From NCBI GenBank assembly GCA_034008185.1, contig CM067086.1, positions 11,036,507-11,100,506 on the forward strand: a stretch of 64,000 bases of DNA. Direction: 5' to 3'. The notes beneath the pieces were generated by a model, which worked only from the letters and a program-made list of their open reading frames with translations, was not told where the DNA came from and searched no databases. This document shows, piece by piece, positions 48,213 through 59,932 of this stretch. The stretch comes from Gorsachius magnificus (Eukaryota > Chordata > Aves > Pelecaniformes > Ardeidae). Position numbers and translations under genes: made by a program. Position 1 is the stretch's first letter. The number at the start of each line of letters is the position of its first letter.

Positions 48213-50514
48213 CTGTGAAAGCAGTAACAGTGGGCAGATCAGAAAAGATGTTAAGAGCTGGGCATTTTTCCAAAGGGAAGCACCCAACAGTCGACATGTT
48301 TATTCCAGTACATGAAACATACAACTGCAAAAGTTTTGTGGAAACAACTCATAAGATCTCAAGTAATACCACTTTAGATTTTCCTCAGTTTCTGTCCCAA
48401 ACTGGATCCAACAGTTCAGAACACTTGAATAAATAAAAAAAGCCTAGGAAGGAATATTTATCCATTTGCTCCTGCACAGAGGTTTCCCAGTTTTCCTGCA
48501 CCAGTTCTGCAAGAGAATCCAAGTTCACAGGGAGTTACAGCATTAGATCAAACTTGTCAAATCCCCCTTTGGTTTATTCGGCAAGATCATTCTGGAGCCA
48601 AATGCTTCCATCTATATCTATGGACAGAAAGGTATAGTACAACACTAGGAGAGATCCCCTTTCATTCCATTTTAAAGAAATCACAAGTATTTATCTGTGT
48701 TCTTTTTCTTTAAAGTTTACTCTGCAATCATCAGCCTTCCTGTCAGCGCCACCATGTCTACAAGGAAAAGAAAATTATCATGAAATTTTGAGTTTCTACC
48801 TTTAATAGTTAAGAGGAAGTAGTGATCTGAAACATATTTGATAAACTTAATTTATTGTATCTCAGTAGCTATCTTCAATTTCATCTTTCTTTCCAATTAT
48901 ATTGTTGTTAACAAAACAATATATCTAAATATATAGCAGATTATTTGTATTAAGATGTATATCTAATAATAAAGAAAAATGTTAATGAAAACAAGAGAAG
49001 TGAACTTGCAGAAAATTAATCAAAACATTTGCTTTCAATGTGGATGAAAATGCGAATAAATCATTATGGACAGATGCTTGTGATTTTGTTTTTATTTCTC
49101 TCTATTATTCTGTCTATTATTGGCCAGAGGCTTATATTCATCTCTGGAAATGAGCCAGCTTCTGATAAAAAGCACTTCTATAGCAGGTGTATAAACTGAA
49201 CAAATTCTACCGTCAACAAAAAGTTAATATTTAGCAGGATTTTTGGATTTTGGGTCCGTTTCCTCTATTCAGTTCATTAATATAAAGTTTAACGGCCTTC
49301 CTTCCCTAATCCAGAAATAGCAAACAAACTCTCCCCTTTCCCCCCAAATCACACAGCTCCTAATCACTGGTTTGTGTCCCAGAGACTCCATTGCTGCACA
49401 CAAATCACAATGGCCACCACACAATCCTGCATGTCAAAGAACTGGCGAATGCTTCAGTGGGGTTACATATATTTTCCAGATTTACTGCTGGAAATCCTGG
49501 GAAGCCTAGGAACGAACAGACAAACTAACATTTTTGTTCAGAACAACTCTTTGACTTGGCCAGCACAGCTGCTGGCTGAGCAATGACTGACCTGAAGCCA
49601 GCACGTAAAAATGCAGGGCTAAACAAAGAACAAATAAATAAGAAAAATGCCACCCCCCCAGAGTACAAGGCTTGAGCTCCTCTGGACAAACCAGTGTAAC
49701 AAGGCGATCAAGCCCCTTCCATCAAGGGCACAGCCAGACTGTTCTTTCTGCTCACCATGACTTGGGCCCGTTACTGCAGAAAGACTACAAGGCATGTGCC
49801 AGAATACTCTTGAGTATTAAATGATATATAGAAAACCAGGACTGCTTCCCCCCTGCAAGTTTCCTTTCCTGAAAGTAAATGGTCTGTTTCACGAATCAAG
49901 GTGGGATTCATACATATTAATGCAGTCTGATGAACAACTACAGCCATTAACAGTGAGTTTCAAGAGGCTCCAACTGGATACCTCTCCTTTTCCACAGTAT
50001 TTATTATAGGGCTTACAACTGCTGTCTGCTCTTTCCAAACATTTGGGTCTGAATTGAAATTTCACAGTTCCTTCCCCTTGAAGCCCCAGATGTGTTCAGG
50101 AGTATTCTTGAACTTTGAAAAAGCCTGGGTCCAACTGAGGCATATTTCTAACATTCATTTGAATGAAGTCAGGTAAATGCATTTGTAATCTTCTCTTGAA
50201 CAGAGAAAATACTTATAAGCAGAAGTTTTTACTTACCAGGCTAGTTTGAAGAAGTGTACAAGGACAGAGATTTATAACTAAATCCTTTATAATATACTGA
50301 GAACTATGCACTGAAGATACTAATCATAATGCATTGAGAGGCCTAGGACTCGAACCCAAGTTTTTCTTTCACCTATATAAATAATTTTGTAGCAAACAAA
50401 TAAAAAACTATCCTGACAGTGCCAGGTCTTACTGACCTCAGTTCAGGACAACAGTAAATACATGTCTACCATAATTAAGTTCCATTTAAGTTAACAAGTT
50501 AAGAACATACTTAC

Positions 50515-50678
50515 TCCTGTTTTGAACAAGAACATTTGCATTTCCATCTATTCGTACAATTAGGGCCTTGTAGAGAGCTAAAACCAATTCAAATTCATTA
50601 TCAAAGTATAAATAAATTGGAGCAGAAGAACATGCACTTCCCTGTGCTGATGCCATCAAGGCATTTATGTTCAACAGA
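50515..50678 (-). CDS. candidate minus-strand exon
   Basis: A strong donor (AACAGGA|GTAAGT) ends a frame reading NINALMASAQGSACSSAPIY, LYFDNEFELVLALYKALIVR, then IDGNANVLVQNR (phase 1 out). The text looks strongly coding and helical. Two acceptors are possible, before 50678 (phase 2) or before 50646 (phase 1); neither matches the phase-0 end of the exon at 50961, so an exon may be missing between them. Confidence 0.5.
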
Positions 50679-50960
50679 CTTCAGGACTGTATTTGAGGTT
50701 TACCCTTGAGGAAAGATACCGGAATAAAACTAAAAGTAAACTCTCTACTACAGCTGCATTTCGAGTTGTAGTAGTGAATGTTCTTGAAAATCACCATGTG
50801 AGCCATTCAGGAATTTCTGAAAGGAAATCTGAAGGTAGCTAATGTAAGTTTCTGTCCTACGCATTAAAGGCCATTTCTGCATTTGAGAAATACAACAAAA
50901 AACAGGTTTCATCATGCAGCAAAGTTCCCCTACTAGGAAAAAAGGGCAATAGTAACTTAC

Positions 50961-51025
50961 TGTTACACTGTGAAACCACAAGGAGTGAAACAGGATCCTT
51001 CCCTCTGATAACACCAGTGCTACAC
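50961..51025 (-). CDS. candidate minus-strand exon
   Basis: A good acceptor (AACATTCTGCAG) and a strong donor (ACA|GTAAGT) bound 65 bases in a single long open frame: VALVLSEGRILFHSLWFHSV then T (phase 1 in, 0 out). It joins in phase from 51433-51462. Hydrophobic helix-like. Not recognised. Confidence 0.5.
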
Positions 51026-51432
51026 CTGCAGAATGTTAAATCTTGACACCCCACTTTGCCTTTTGAAGCACCTTCTGAGGAAGGAATAAAATGCTGCAGC
51101 CTATTAACAGACTTTTCTTAAAGTTTTCCCATCCTATTAATCCCTTTCCAGTATTAAGGAGACCCTTAGCAATTCAATACATCTACACTGCAGAATGAGT
51201 ATCCTTATCTCCTCTTCACGACTAAGTGAAAAAACAGAGCTCTTAAGCTATGTACTTTTTTCCTCAGGATGTCTCTGTGCTTCTTGATGTGGCTCTAGAT
51301 TCACATGTTCTCATTCACAGGATGATTGAGCATACATGACTTTAAAATGCTCATATTGAAAATTATCTGCTATATTAGGTAAGCTGTCTTAGAAGGTATC
51401 ACATACACTGTGTAAAGCTGGTGCCTACTTAC

Positions 51433-51462
51433 AAGAACAGTCCTTTTCAGACCTAGCGGTAC
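51433..51462 (-). CDS. possible 30-nt minus-strand exon
   Basis: The acceptor CTCACTTGTATAG and the strong donor CTT|GTAAGT frame 30 bases. In phase 1 to 1 it reads TARSEKDCS with split codons at both ends, fitting both neighbours. A phase-0 reading is also open, so the frame is decided only by context. Confidence 0.35.
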
Positions 51463-51559
51463 CTATACAAGTGAGCCCCAAATGAGTGGTACAGCTGACA
51501 ACAGGGGCGCAAATGTCTCAGGAGAACTGTGCACTGGTCAAAAGCAACCAAGATAGTAC

Positions 51560-51591
51560 CTGAATACTTCACACAGCTCTCCCTCTGATGC
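51560..51591 (-). CDS. possible 32-nt minus-strand exon
   Basis: The 32 bases between ACTACCTAG and TTCAG|GTACTA are open in two frames. In phase 2 to 1 they read HQRESCVKYS and link the exons at 54213 and 51433. The acceptor is weak. Low certainty. Confidence 0.25.
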
Positions 51592-52402
51592 CTAGGTAGT
51601 CCTGTACCAACATGATTCATTTGACATCCTTTTTTTCCACTACTTAGTAGCCTTCAAAAAAAAGTAACACTCGAGAAGGCACAGCCAGGCGCATTAAAGT
51701 TGGGTTTAACAGCAAACACTGCAGTATCGTGCAGGCACAGCTTTGTAACTTCCTGGATGACTCTGGAAACCTCTTCTGGAATAAGGATAGATTTATTTCA
51801 AGAAAGATTGTACATCTTAAGGCTTTGCTTGTTCTCCTCTACCACCATAGGAAAGAACCATACAAAGCTAAATAAAAATAGGAACATATGCAAGGTGACT
51901 GGACTTTAAAGGTTGCCCCGCTGTCAACAGCAGTAGAAAGGAAGCGAGGCATGGCTGTCCTACTGCCCTTTCTGCTTTTGGGCAGAGTAGGTGCCAGCCG
52001 CCCATAGAGCTGAGGGAGGAAGCTGGGCTGCAGACAGAGGCTGTGAACAAAGACCGTCTCCATCACAAACACTAAGGGAATTGGGATGGATAACCACTAA
52101 AGAAAGAGGAAGATGCAGCTAATCACATATCCTAGCTAGCAACATTGTTCATTCAATGAGGTTACTAAAAGAGGCAAAAAGAGGACAAGGTTAGAACACT
52201 GTAAAAGCCAATGACTATTTCCACATCGAAGAGTTCATAATAATAGCTCCTGAACAAACTGAAAACAAGAAACTGAAGTAGGTTCAGATGGTTTGCTCCT
52301 AAATAAACCACGCTGTGGAAGATTTCACAAGGCACTTCTGAAGCATAAATATCCATACCCAGTATAACAACACATTTAATCCTTGGGGGTGGAATAAGTT
52401 TC

Positions 52403-52438
52403 GGGGCGGGGGGGGGGGGGGGAGGGGGGGAGGGGGGA
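52403..52438 (+). repeat. G-rich tract, quadruplex-prone
   Basis: A nearly pure G run interrupted only by single C and A bases: GGGGC, a long G run of more than 15, A, G7, A, G6. It could fold into a G-quadruplex or be an assembly-fragile site. Confidence 0.85.
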
Positions 52439-53012
52439 GAGAGCTGGAAGAACATGCCTAGGCAAGGTTAGATCAGCATTATTTAGCATCAGTGAGAGCT
52501 AAATTCAATTTATTACCAAAGGCTAATGACATAAGACCTCAGGTATGTCCCAGACCACGTAAGTGTGTAAAGTCCTTTGAAAACAAACTAGGTTCTTGCA
52601 GTTGCTACTTCCCTCCCTCCTCGCTCCAAATTTCACGTATACTCTATAAAGGCATTGACATTTTGGAATCCAATCTTACAGATACCTCAAAGTTTGGCAT
52701 AAAACCAATAGCTGTCATCTGGAATAAGATATTTGGGAAACTTGAGCAAGTTAAATAGGAATTGTTTTGAGTCCTCATAAACCCTATTTTTTTAGGAATT
52801 ATAAAATCAGAAATTAAGATTATTTGTTTCCATGAAACAGCACGCAATGAAATTCACTCACTAGTATGAAAGGTATATTGCGTTTAAATATTTTGCAAAA
52901 ATTTTTGCGGGACATTGTCTAACAATCTGAAGTCGTATCTAGGAATACTCTCAAAAGCATTAAGAAATGCACTGTATAGTCCTATTCATTTAGGAAGACA
53001 TTCATAAAACTA

Positions 53013-53930
53013 ACAGAATCACAGAATCGCAAGGGTTGGAAGGGACCTCGTGAGATCATCTAGTCCAACCCCCCTGCTAAAGCAGGTTCTCCTAGAGCAT
53101 GTTACACAGGACTTCATCCAGGCAGGCTTTGAATATCTCCAGAGAAGGAGACTCCACAACCCCCCTGGGCAGCCTGTTCCAGTGCTCCGTCACCCTCAGA
53201 GTAAAGAAGTTCCTCCTCATATTCAACTGAAACCTCTTATGTTTCAGTTTATATCCATTGCCCCTTGTCCTGTCGCTGAACACCACTGCAAAGAGTCTAG
53301 CTCCATCCTCGTGACATCCACCCTTAAGATATTTGTATGTGTTAATGAGGTCCCCTCTCAGTCTTCTCTCCTTCAGGCTGAACAAGCCCAACTCCCTCAG
53401 CCTTTCCTCATAGGGGAGATGTTTGAGTCCCTTTATCATCCTAGTTTCTCTCTTCTGGACTTTTTCTAGGAGTTCCTCATCTTTCTTGAACTGGGGAGCC
53501 CAGAACTGGACACAGTACTCCAGGTGGGGTCTCACCAGGGCAGAGTAGAGGGGGAGGATTACCTCCCTCGACCTGCTGGCCACACTCCTCTTAATGCACC
53601 CCAGGATGCCATTGGCCTTCTTGGCAACAAGGGCACACTGCTGGCTCCTGGTCAGCTTGTCGTCCACCAGGACTCCCAGGTCCCTCTTGGCAGAACTGCT
53701 TTCCAGCAGGTCAGCCCCCAGCCTGTGCTGGTGCATGGGGTTCGACCTCCCCAGGTGCAGCACTCGGCACTTGCCCTTGTTGAATTTCATCAGGTTCCTC
53801 TCCGCCCAGCTCTCCAGCCTGTCCAGGTCCCGCTGAATGGCAGCGCAGCCCTCTGGCGTATCAGCCACTCCTCACAGTTTTGTGTCATCAGCGAACTTGC
53901 TGATGGTAACCTCTCAAACCTTTTTGTTTT
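53013..53930 (-). mobile_element. CR1 LINE, 3' portion with long reverse-transcriptase frame
   Basis: On the minus strand a frame at 53868-53092 covers 258 codons of the C-terminal half of the CR1 reverse transcriptase (for example [20 protein letters not shown] and [20 protein letters not shown]). Just upstream is the FADD catalytic motif (about 53880-53896), then a stop after TKL, so the frame is interrupted there. The 3' end has the typical CR1 tail region and short ATTCTGTG-like repeats (53013-53040). The copy is 5'-truncated near 53930. It is non-mobile as it stands. Confidence 0.95.
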
Positions 53931-54212
53931 CGACTTTCCAAGTAAACAATTTGTATGCTCAAGGACAGGGTAGCAAAACAAAAACTTTCATTAGTATTTA
54001 AACAAAACGGTTCATCTTCCAAACAGTAACAGTTTGGTTGCAAACCAAATATTGCAGCACTTTCATAAATGCCCTACAGTAGAAGTATTATTAACAGCAA
54101 AAGAAAAGTTTAGGCCAAGAGTGTCTCTCAAATAAGATTTCTAAAGAAAAAAAAAAGCATCAGTGACAACAAGCAAAAAAGACACCCAAACCCCCCTCAT
54201 CCAAACACTCAC

Positions 54213-54250
54213 CTCCTACAATGCACAAAGACCAGGGTCATATTTGCAGT
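54213..54250 (-). CDS. possible 38-nt minus-strand exon
   Basis: A strong donor (GGAG|GTGAGTG) and a fair acceptor (CAGTTTCTAG) bound TANMTLVFVHCR plus two bases (phase 0 to 2). It fits between the exons at 55736 and 51560. Confidence 0.35.
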
Positions 54251-55735
54251 CTAGAAACTGTTTCATAATAAGAAGGGAAAAAAGCCTCAAAACCAACAAC
54301 AAAAAAAACCAACCCCAAACCCAAAGTGGCAGCAACCTTAATTGTAAATTAGGAGATCTCTTCTATATTTTAAACTACAGCATACAAAAAGATAACAGTG
54401 CATAGAGCTATACCTGAAAAAATATACTACATTGTCCGATATCTTGGTTTTACTGTGCAAAGGACTAGAAGATCTAGAACAAAGGTACCTAAATAATTTC
54501 AAAATACACCAATTTTTTTGGAAATGCCCACCCAAAAAACTACACATAGTTTAAGTTTTGCTTTAGTCATCTTTTACAAGCCAAGAACTTCCCTAGGTAA
54601 CGATGACAAGATGAGAAACTCAGGATAATCAGAATAAGTAGAACATTTGGATCACAAAGAAAAAAAAAGAATTAGGCGTAAACTATCACATTGCAAGACT
54701 GAAAGCCTGACCCTGATGCATGAGATACTTTGTAGGATGTTAGAGACTGCAAACACTCTCTGGTATTACCAACATCAGTATTTTGTTATGGAGTAGGCAG
54801 TCCAGAAAGACAGTATATTTGGCCATACTACCAAGCATCAGGCTTAGAATGCTTTCTACTGAAATTTCTCTGCATCAATGAACAATTACAGGCCTTCATG
54901 TAATGTTCCTCATTTACAAGCATCTATTGCGCTGTTTCAGCTTCTTCAAATCTGATGCTGGGATATGGATGTGGAGGGTTTCAGTTTCTGAGAAAACTGA
55001 CTACTACAATAAAAGCAAAAGGTACTCAAGTACGATTCTCTGCTGCTTCTGCCTCTCGATTCACAAGGTCTTTTATTTGTGTTCCACTACAGAACACTGA
55101 TTTTAGTTAGCACTTCCAGATTTAGTTCCATTTTTCATGAGCTGAATACACAAATACTTCATATTCAGCTTGAGGTCGTGTGGGCTTGAGCAAATTCCTT
55201 ATAGAAGTCTAACACTGTATTAGTTTGCTATGTGTCTATGCTTTGTTTTGGGGTTTTGTTTGTTTGGTTGGTTTGTTTTAAATAATAAAGCTGACCTCAT
55301 GATGCCTCTGAATTTGTGTCTTTGGGAAAATGAAAGAAATATCAAAAACACATGGTCTATTTCTTCTAATGTAAATATAGCATCTTCTCACCAATTTATC
55401 TTTTTTAAAAAAATCAGCAGGCAAGAAAGTATATGATTTTTTTTCTGGGGCAGAGAGGAAAGGAAATAAAGGGTCTTACAGATGTTAATGATAGGAGATG
55501 ATGGAACTTAATCATGCCATCTATAAAATGTGCTTAAGAGCTTGGTGCTTTAACACACACTACAGTACCAATTCAGGTGTTAACTAACTAGTAGGGCTCA
55601 TATCCACAAGAATATCCTTTTTGCTTTTTATGTCAGCAGAGGGGGTATTGCTGGAGAAGAAAAAAACCAAACCCACAATAAAAACCAAACCAACAAAAAA
55701 TGCCACCTCACTAACGCCCCAGCTGATTTATGTAC

Positions 55736-55794
55736 CTTGTGGATCCTTGGTACTGCATCACCCTTCACAGAGACGACAGCAGCTGACATAACTC
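55736..55794 (-). CDS. possible minus-strand exon
   Basis: The donor is ACAAG|GTACAT; acceptors are possible at 55794 (AGCTAG) or 55782 (TGTCAG), both giving phase 1 in and 0 out. The frame reads VMSAAVVSVKGDAVPRIHK. It keeps CpG in GTC GTC codons and looks coding, though both acceptors are mediocre. Confidence 0.35.
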
Positions 55795-55894
55795 CTAGCT
55801 CTTACAGTATTTATAACAAACAAGGCTTTTTTCCTGTATAAGAATTAACTGTTTTTTGCATTAAAAAATGCAAAATTCTTTCCAATGAACAGAG

Positions 55895-56270
55895 CCTCAG
55901 ACCCTTCAGAAGCAATGTTTTTAACTTTATAAAAGCCAGAGTTAAAAGGAAGATATGCTACTGTTTCTACATTCTAAATAATGGATATTGTAAAGGGAAA
56001 AAATGTAAATTAAACAAACAGTTCTGGCATGCAGAGCATAGATGCCAAAGACACAGAAGCATTTTTGTGGTGTCTTGACATAGCAGTTTTATCTGTGACA
56101 CATTGTAAGGGTAGACTAGAAAACTTAAGTGGGACCCTAGGACTGACCAATACAAGCCATGCCCAAATACAGAGCGATGCAGGATATTATTGCAAACCAT
56201 ATGAAATGCAATGCAAATGATTTTTCAGTGCAAACCATATGAAAAAAATCTTTGTCTGAAGGGTCTGAGG
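55895..56270. repeat. 15-bp inverted repeats flanking 350 bp, with an internal direct repeat
   Basis: CCTCAGACCCTTCAG (55895-55909) recurs as its exact reverse complement at 56256-56270. Inside, a 16-bp direct repeat TGCAAACCATATGAAA occurs at 56191 and 56229. The arrangement could be a small non-autonomous DNA transposon or a chance pairing; I see no clear target-site duplication. Confidence 0.5.
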
Positions 56271-56657
56271 TAGAGAAATACTGGCAAAACTGAGTTTTAA
56301 AGTATTGCGTGTTTTGCTTCCACAGTAAAAATGTTATTGGCAAACCATGTTGGCAACCAAGCTAGAACAGGACATACGTCACATTGCACAGCTTGTCAGG
56401 CTTACGTAAACACTAACTAGCTTTGTAACATCTTTGGAATACTGAATTTCTTTGCCATAAAACAGTGTAAGTGACATCACATGGCTTCACTAGAGTTTTG
56501 CTTGAACCAGAATAACAGATCTGATTTTCTCTGTGCTTTTAAAGAATGTCTTGGATTCAAACTGCTCAGCTGGTCTGTAACTTGACTGGAGGGATCCATC
56601 AAGTCCAGCTCTGCACTGAATCATGACACAAGGAAATGATCTAGTTAAAGATGTTCC

Positions 56658-56732
56658 TGCTTATTGCAGGGGGCTTGGGCTAGATGACCTCTAAAGGTCC
56701 CTTCCAACCCAAAGCATTCTATGATTCTATTT
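56658..56732 (+). mobile_element. CR1 LINE 3' end fragment
   Basis: The sequence GGGCTTGGGCTAGATGACCT, followed by CTAAAGGTCCCTTCCAACCC and ending in ATTCTATGATTCTAT, is the diagnostic avian CR1 3' terminus in plus orientation. Only the terminal ~75 bases are clear. Confidence 0.9.
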
Positions 56733-57059
56733 CTGAGTTTTGTTACTTATCCAGGTGGATATCTCATAGCACAGCACTTCAGGAGAGCAAAAATAGCCCT
56801 GTTTAAGTTTCTCTTTAGCTATAAATAATTATGCTCACTCTAAGGGGCTGTGCTAGAAGCAAAGAGCTGCCCTGTACTGAACATCACTTCAGGAACAGTT
56901 TCCTGTCCTATGTGCTAGGCCAACCTCCATTTGCTAATACTAGAGCTGTCCAACTTAAAATGTTCAGTGACACTGAGAGCAATACTAACATACTATGGTA
57001 CTTTTTCTGAGGAATCAACACACCTGGATGCCTCTTTGAAGTGCATGAGCACTCGCGTA

Positions 57060-57480
57060 GAGCTTGAGAAAAGAAAAGGAATTAGAAGTCTGCAGGCAGT
57101 TGCAGGGCTGGAATCTCATTGGCATCAGGGAGACATGGTGGGATAGCTCACAGAACTGGAGTGCCATGATAGACAGTTACGGGCTCTTTAGGGATGACAA
57201 GGCTAGGATGGTGAAGAGGGGGAGTTGCCCTTCATGTGAGACAGCAGCAGGAATGTGTGGAGCTCTGCCTTGAACCTACAATGAGCCAGCTACCGCCTAT
57301 GGGTCAGAATTAGCAGGCAGACCAACATGGGCAATGTTGTGGTGGGTATCTGCTACAGACCATATGATCAGGCATGAGTAGAAGAGGCCTTCTTCAGACA
57401 ACTGGAAGAACCCTCGCATTCATAGGCCCTGGTACTCATGGGAGACTTAAACCACCCCAATATCTGCTGCTCCTTTACTG
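57060..57480 (+). mobile_element. CR1 LINE endonuclease-domain fragment, decayed
   Basis: Plus-strand pieces in changing frames match the CR1 ORF2 endonuclease: WNLIGIRETWWDSSQNWSAM and YGLFRDDK near 57108-57205, then GNVVVGICYRPYDQA-like text near 57330-57375 and LVLMGDLNHPNIC-like text near 57430-57470. Frame changes and stops show that it is an old relic. It lies downstream of the separate CR1 3' tail at 56.7 kb, so the two are different insertions. Confidence 0.85.
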
Positions 57481-57841
57481 GGAGACATGGACTCTCCACC
57501 AGTGTCCACCTCTGACAGGCAAGGACATTGTCTGCCCAGCCTCAGAGAGGGGCCCCATGCATCCCTGCAGCCCCCGGTCTACAGACCTGTATCCTCCCTC
57601 AGCAGCTTGGCTGGAGAGTCAAGGCCTCTGCTCATCCAGGGGCAACTGCTCATTATATATACCTCATACCATCAAATATTGACCTGACATCTAGGAATGT
57701 ATGTTTTACTTATAAATAGTTCCAGAGATAACTGGGAAAAATTCTGTGGGCTATATTATAAATTACAGTTTATTTTGACCTATGTCTCTATAAGCAAGGG
57801 CTGAAGGACTGAGTCACATTTAGCACGTAAACATAACCCAC

Positions 57842-57887
57842 CTGAGCAAGATCTCAGAGTCACTCCTTTGGCTGTGCACTCAGACTG
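57842..57887 (-). CDS. possible 46-nt minus-strand exon
   Basis: The acceptor TCAAAGTGTTCAG and donor CTCAG|GTGGGT bound QSECTAKGVTLRSCS plus one base (phase 0 to 1), matching the phase-0 end of the exon at 58996 and the phase-1 start at 55794. Confidence 0.35.
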
Positions 57888-58995
57888 CTGAACACTTTGA
57901 CATAAAAGCTTGGTATGTATTTTACAGATAAACAGAACACGTGGCATATGAAGTACAAACTAGTTTCTATAGTTGCTGCATTAGTGAAGAGCTACAATCA
58001 AACTAGCTGACTCTGCAAAAAAAGAATTCCTGCATCATATATTCATCTTGATTACTACTTGTAACAAACACTATCTCATAATTTCGTGAAATCGTAAATC
58101 CACAGAATTAAAAGCAATTTATGGTGTCACTTTCAAACCCAGATGAAGTTTCCCTTCATCCCATGGTTATTAACATGTATTATTTTTGTTCGTTTTCCAA
58201 AACACAGTATTTTGGAAATTATGATGGCAAATCCAGAGAGGACAGAAACATGGTTCCAAAGTACGCTGCTAAAAGGAAAGCAACTTTAATAATAACAGCA
58301 AATATTGGTTTCCATGTGACCAAAGCTCAAACTCAATTTAACAGATATGATAACCTTCATGACAGATGAAATCTGCTTTGCTGAACTCAGGGTGAGCTTT
58401 GCCAAATTGCTAAGCAGACCATAATTTCACCCCCCTCAAAAAGAATTCAGGAACAAGAGTAAAAAAACCAAAGGAACTAAAAATAGTCCTTTTCCTGGTC
58501 CCACACACGACAGCTGTTCAGCTGCACGTTTTCCTGGATTTTGCTACCTATGACAGCAAAGAAACAGACCTGTCAAACAATGTCCCAAGAAAATGGAGAA
58601 CTCCAAATATTTTTATTGTTGACAGTACTGTTCAGGAAGTTAAAGCTAAGTACTGTAATATCCAATATATGCCGTTTATATTCATGTAATCACAGAGAAG
58701 TGCACTGGTTGGCTGCAATATCACTGAAGAGCAGAGTGATTGATCCCTTCTGAGAGTCAGCTACATCCAAAAGTACTGTGGTAAAGCAAAGAAAGATCCA
58801 TCTCATTTAAGATGGTAGGCTTATCTGAAGTTATTGCTACAACCATTAAAATACAGTAGCTATGTGATCTTTAAAAAGCAATTTAAGGTGATGTACTCAT
58901 CCTACTACATAGAGAACCAGGGCTAACTGCAGGTTTTATCCTATTCCATGTCTCCCAAAACAGCCACCTATATCGAATTCCCCTGTAGCATTTAC

Positions 58996-59032
58996 CTGCA
59001 ACCTACAGGGAGTTTCTTCAGTTATCCACATA
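58996..59032 (-). CDS. candidate minus-strand gene (right block), exon 6 of 6
   Basis: The sequence between CTATGACTTAG and TGCAG|GTAAAT reads MWITEETPCRLQ after one base that completes a Gly codon with the GG left by 59203-59225 (phase 2 to 0). Last exon of the clean right-hand run. Function unknown. Confidence 0.5.
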
Positions 59033-59202
59033 CTAAGTCATAGCATGGTTTCCAGTATGAGCTGTTTGGATGGGCAACATGATGTAAAAAGATTCTGCCC
59101 GAATTGGCATGTCATACACATGTCAATGACATATGTAATGCACGAAAGGCAAAGCATACAATTATACTACTCCCATGATCAGAATAGAGAGGAATATCTT
59201 AC

Positions 59203-59225
59203 CCCCTCTGAGCACTGATTTCTTG
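59203..59225 (-). CDS. candidate minus-strand gene (right block), exon 5 of 6
   Basis: An outstanding acceptor (T-run then CATTATGAACAG) and donor (GGGG|GTAAGA) bound 23 bases reading QEISAQR plus GG (phase 0 to 2). It is short but flanked by some of the best splice signals in the window, and it fits both neighbours. Confidence 0.5.
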
Positions 59226-59344
59226 CTGTTCATAATGGCAACAGAATTAAAAAAAAAAAATCTTTTCTAAGATGACAGAAGCATGAAAATTTTTCAGATA
59301 AAACATAAGACATGGTTAACAACAGGAAAAAGCTGAGTACCTAC

Positions 59345-59413
59345 CAGTGCTTTATAACACACTAATGCAAAATGAATCAGAAATCCTTGGTTGGGAGATG
59401 GAAACATTTGCAT
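59345..59413 (-). CDS. candidate minus-strand gene (right block), exon 4 of 6
   Basis: The 69 bases between GACTGTCCACAG and CACTG|GTAGGT read MQMFPSPNQGFLIHFALVCY then KAL (phase 0 to 0). The segment GFLIHFALVCYKAL is a plausible buried helix. It follows the exon ending LISVNFE without a phase break. Confidence 0.55.
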
Positions 59414-59932
59414 CTGTGGACAGTCAGCCTGACTTTAGTGCCTCATTCAGCAATTACTTACACATGCTTTTTAAGCAAATTACAACATCAAAATATTCTC
59501 CATCACATTAACACAATGTCCAAACTTTCTTTTATTCTACACAACTTCAACACGTTCAGCATATGTGCAGATTCGGTATTTTATTTTTCATGATTAGGCT
59601 CAGAGGTATTTCTGATCTACACTAAATCCTTTGGGGACCTGGGATTGGATATAGAAAAGCTCTGTTGTAATGTAGAAATTAGATGCTGAAGATGGGTTAG
59701 CTGTACTTATTTCTCCAATTTGTGTAATTTTTATTTGCTTATTCTATTCTGAAGCACTTGTTTTCCACAGAGGCACATATGGAACCAAAATGTGCAATAA
59801 TGTAGTAAACAACAGCTGCACCCACCTTTTGGCTTGCTTCTATTTCTATAGCATATTAGCAGTTTTTGCTAGGACTTTGCAAAGCTTTAGGCATTACCAC
59901 TTAAGAGGAAGGGAAAACACCTTTGAATTTAC

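Noticed and set aside
53050..53973. Plus-strand ORFs of 80-149 codons
   Set aside because: They are antisense shadows of the CR1 reverse-transcriptase frame on the minus strand.
58490..58556. Minus-strand terminal exon reading SKIQENVQLNSCRVWDQEKD followed by YF and a stop
   Set aside because: The acceptor (TTTCTTTGCTGTCATAG) is excellent, but entry is in phase 1 and does not fit the phase-0 end of the exon at 58996. It could be an alternative 3' end and deserves a look in transcript data.
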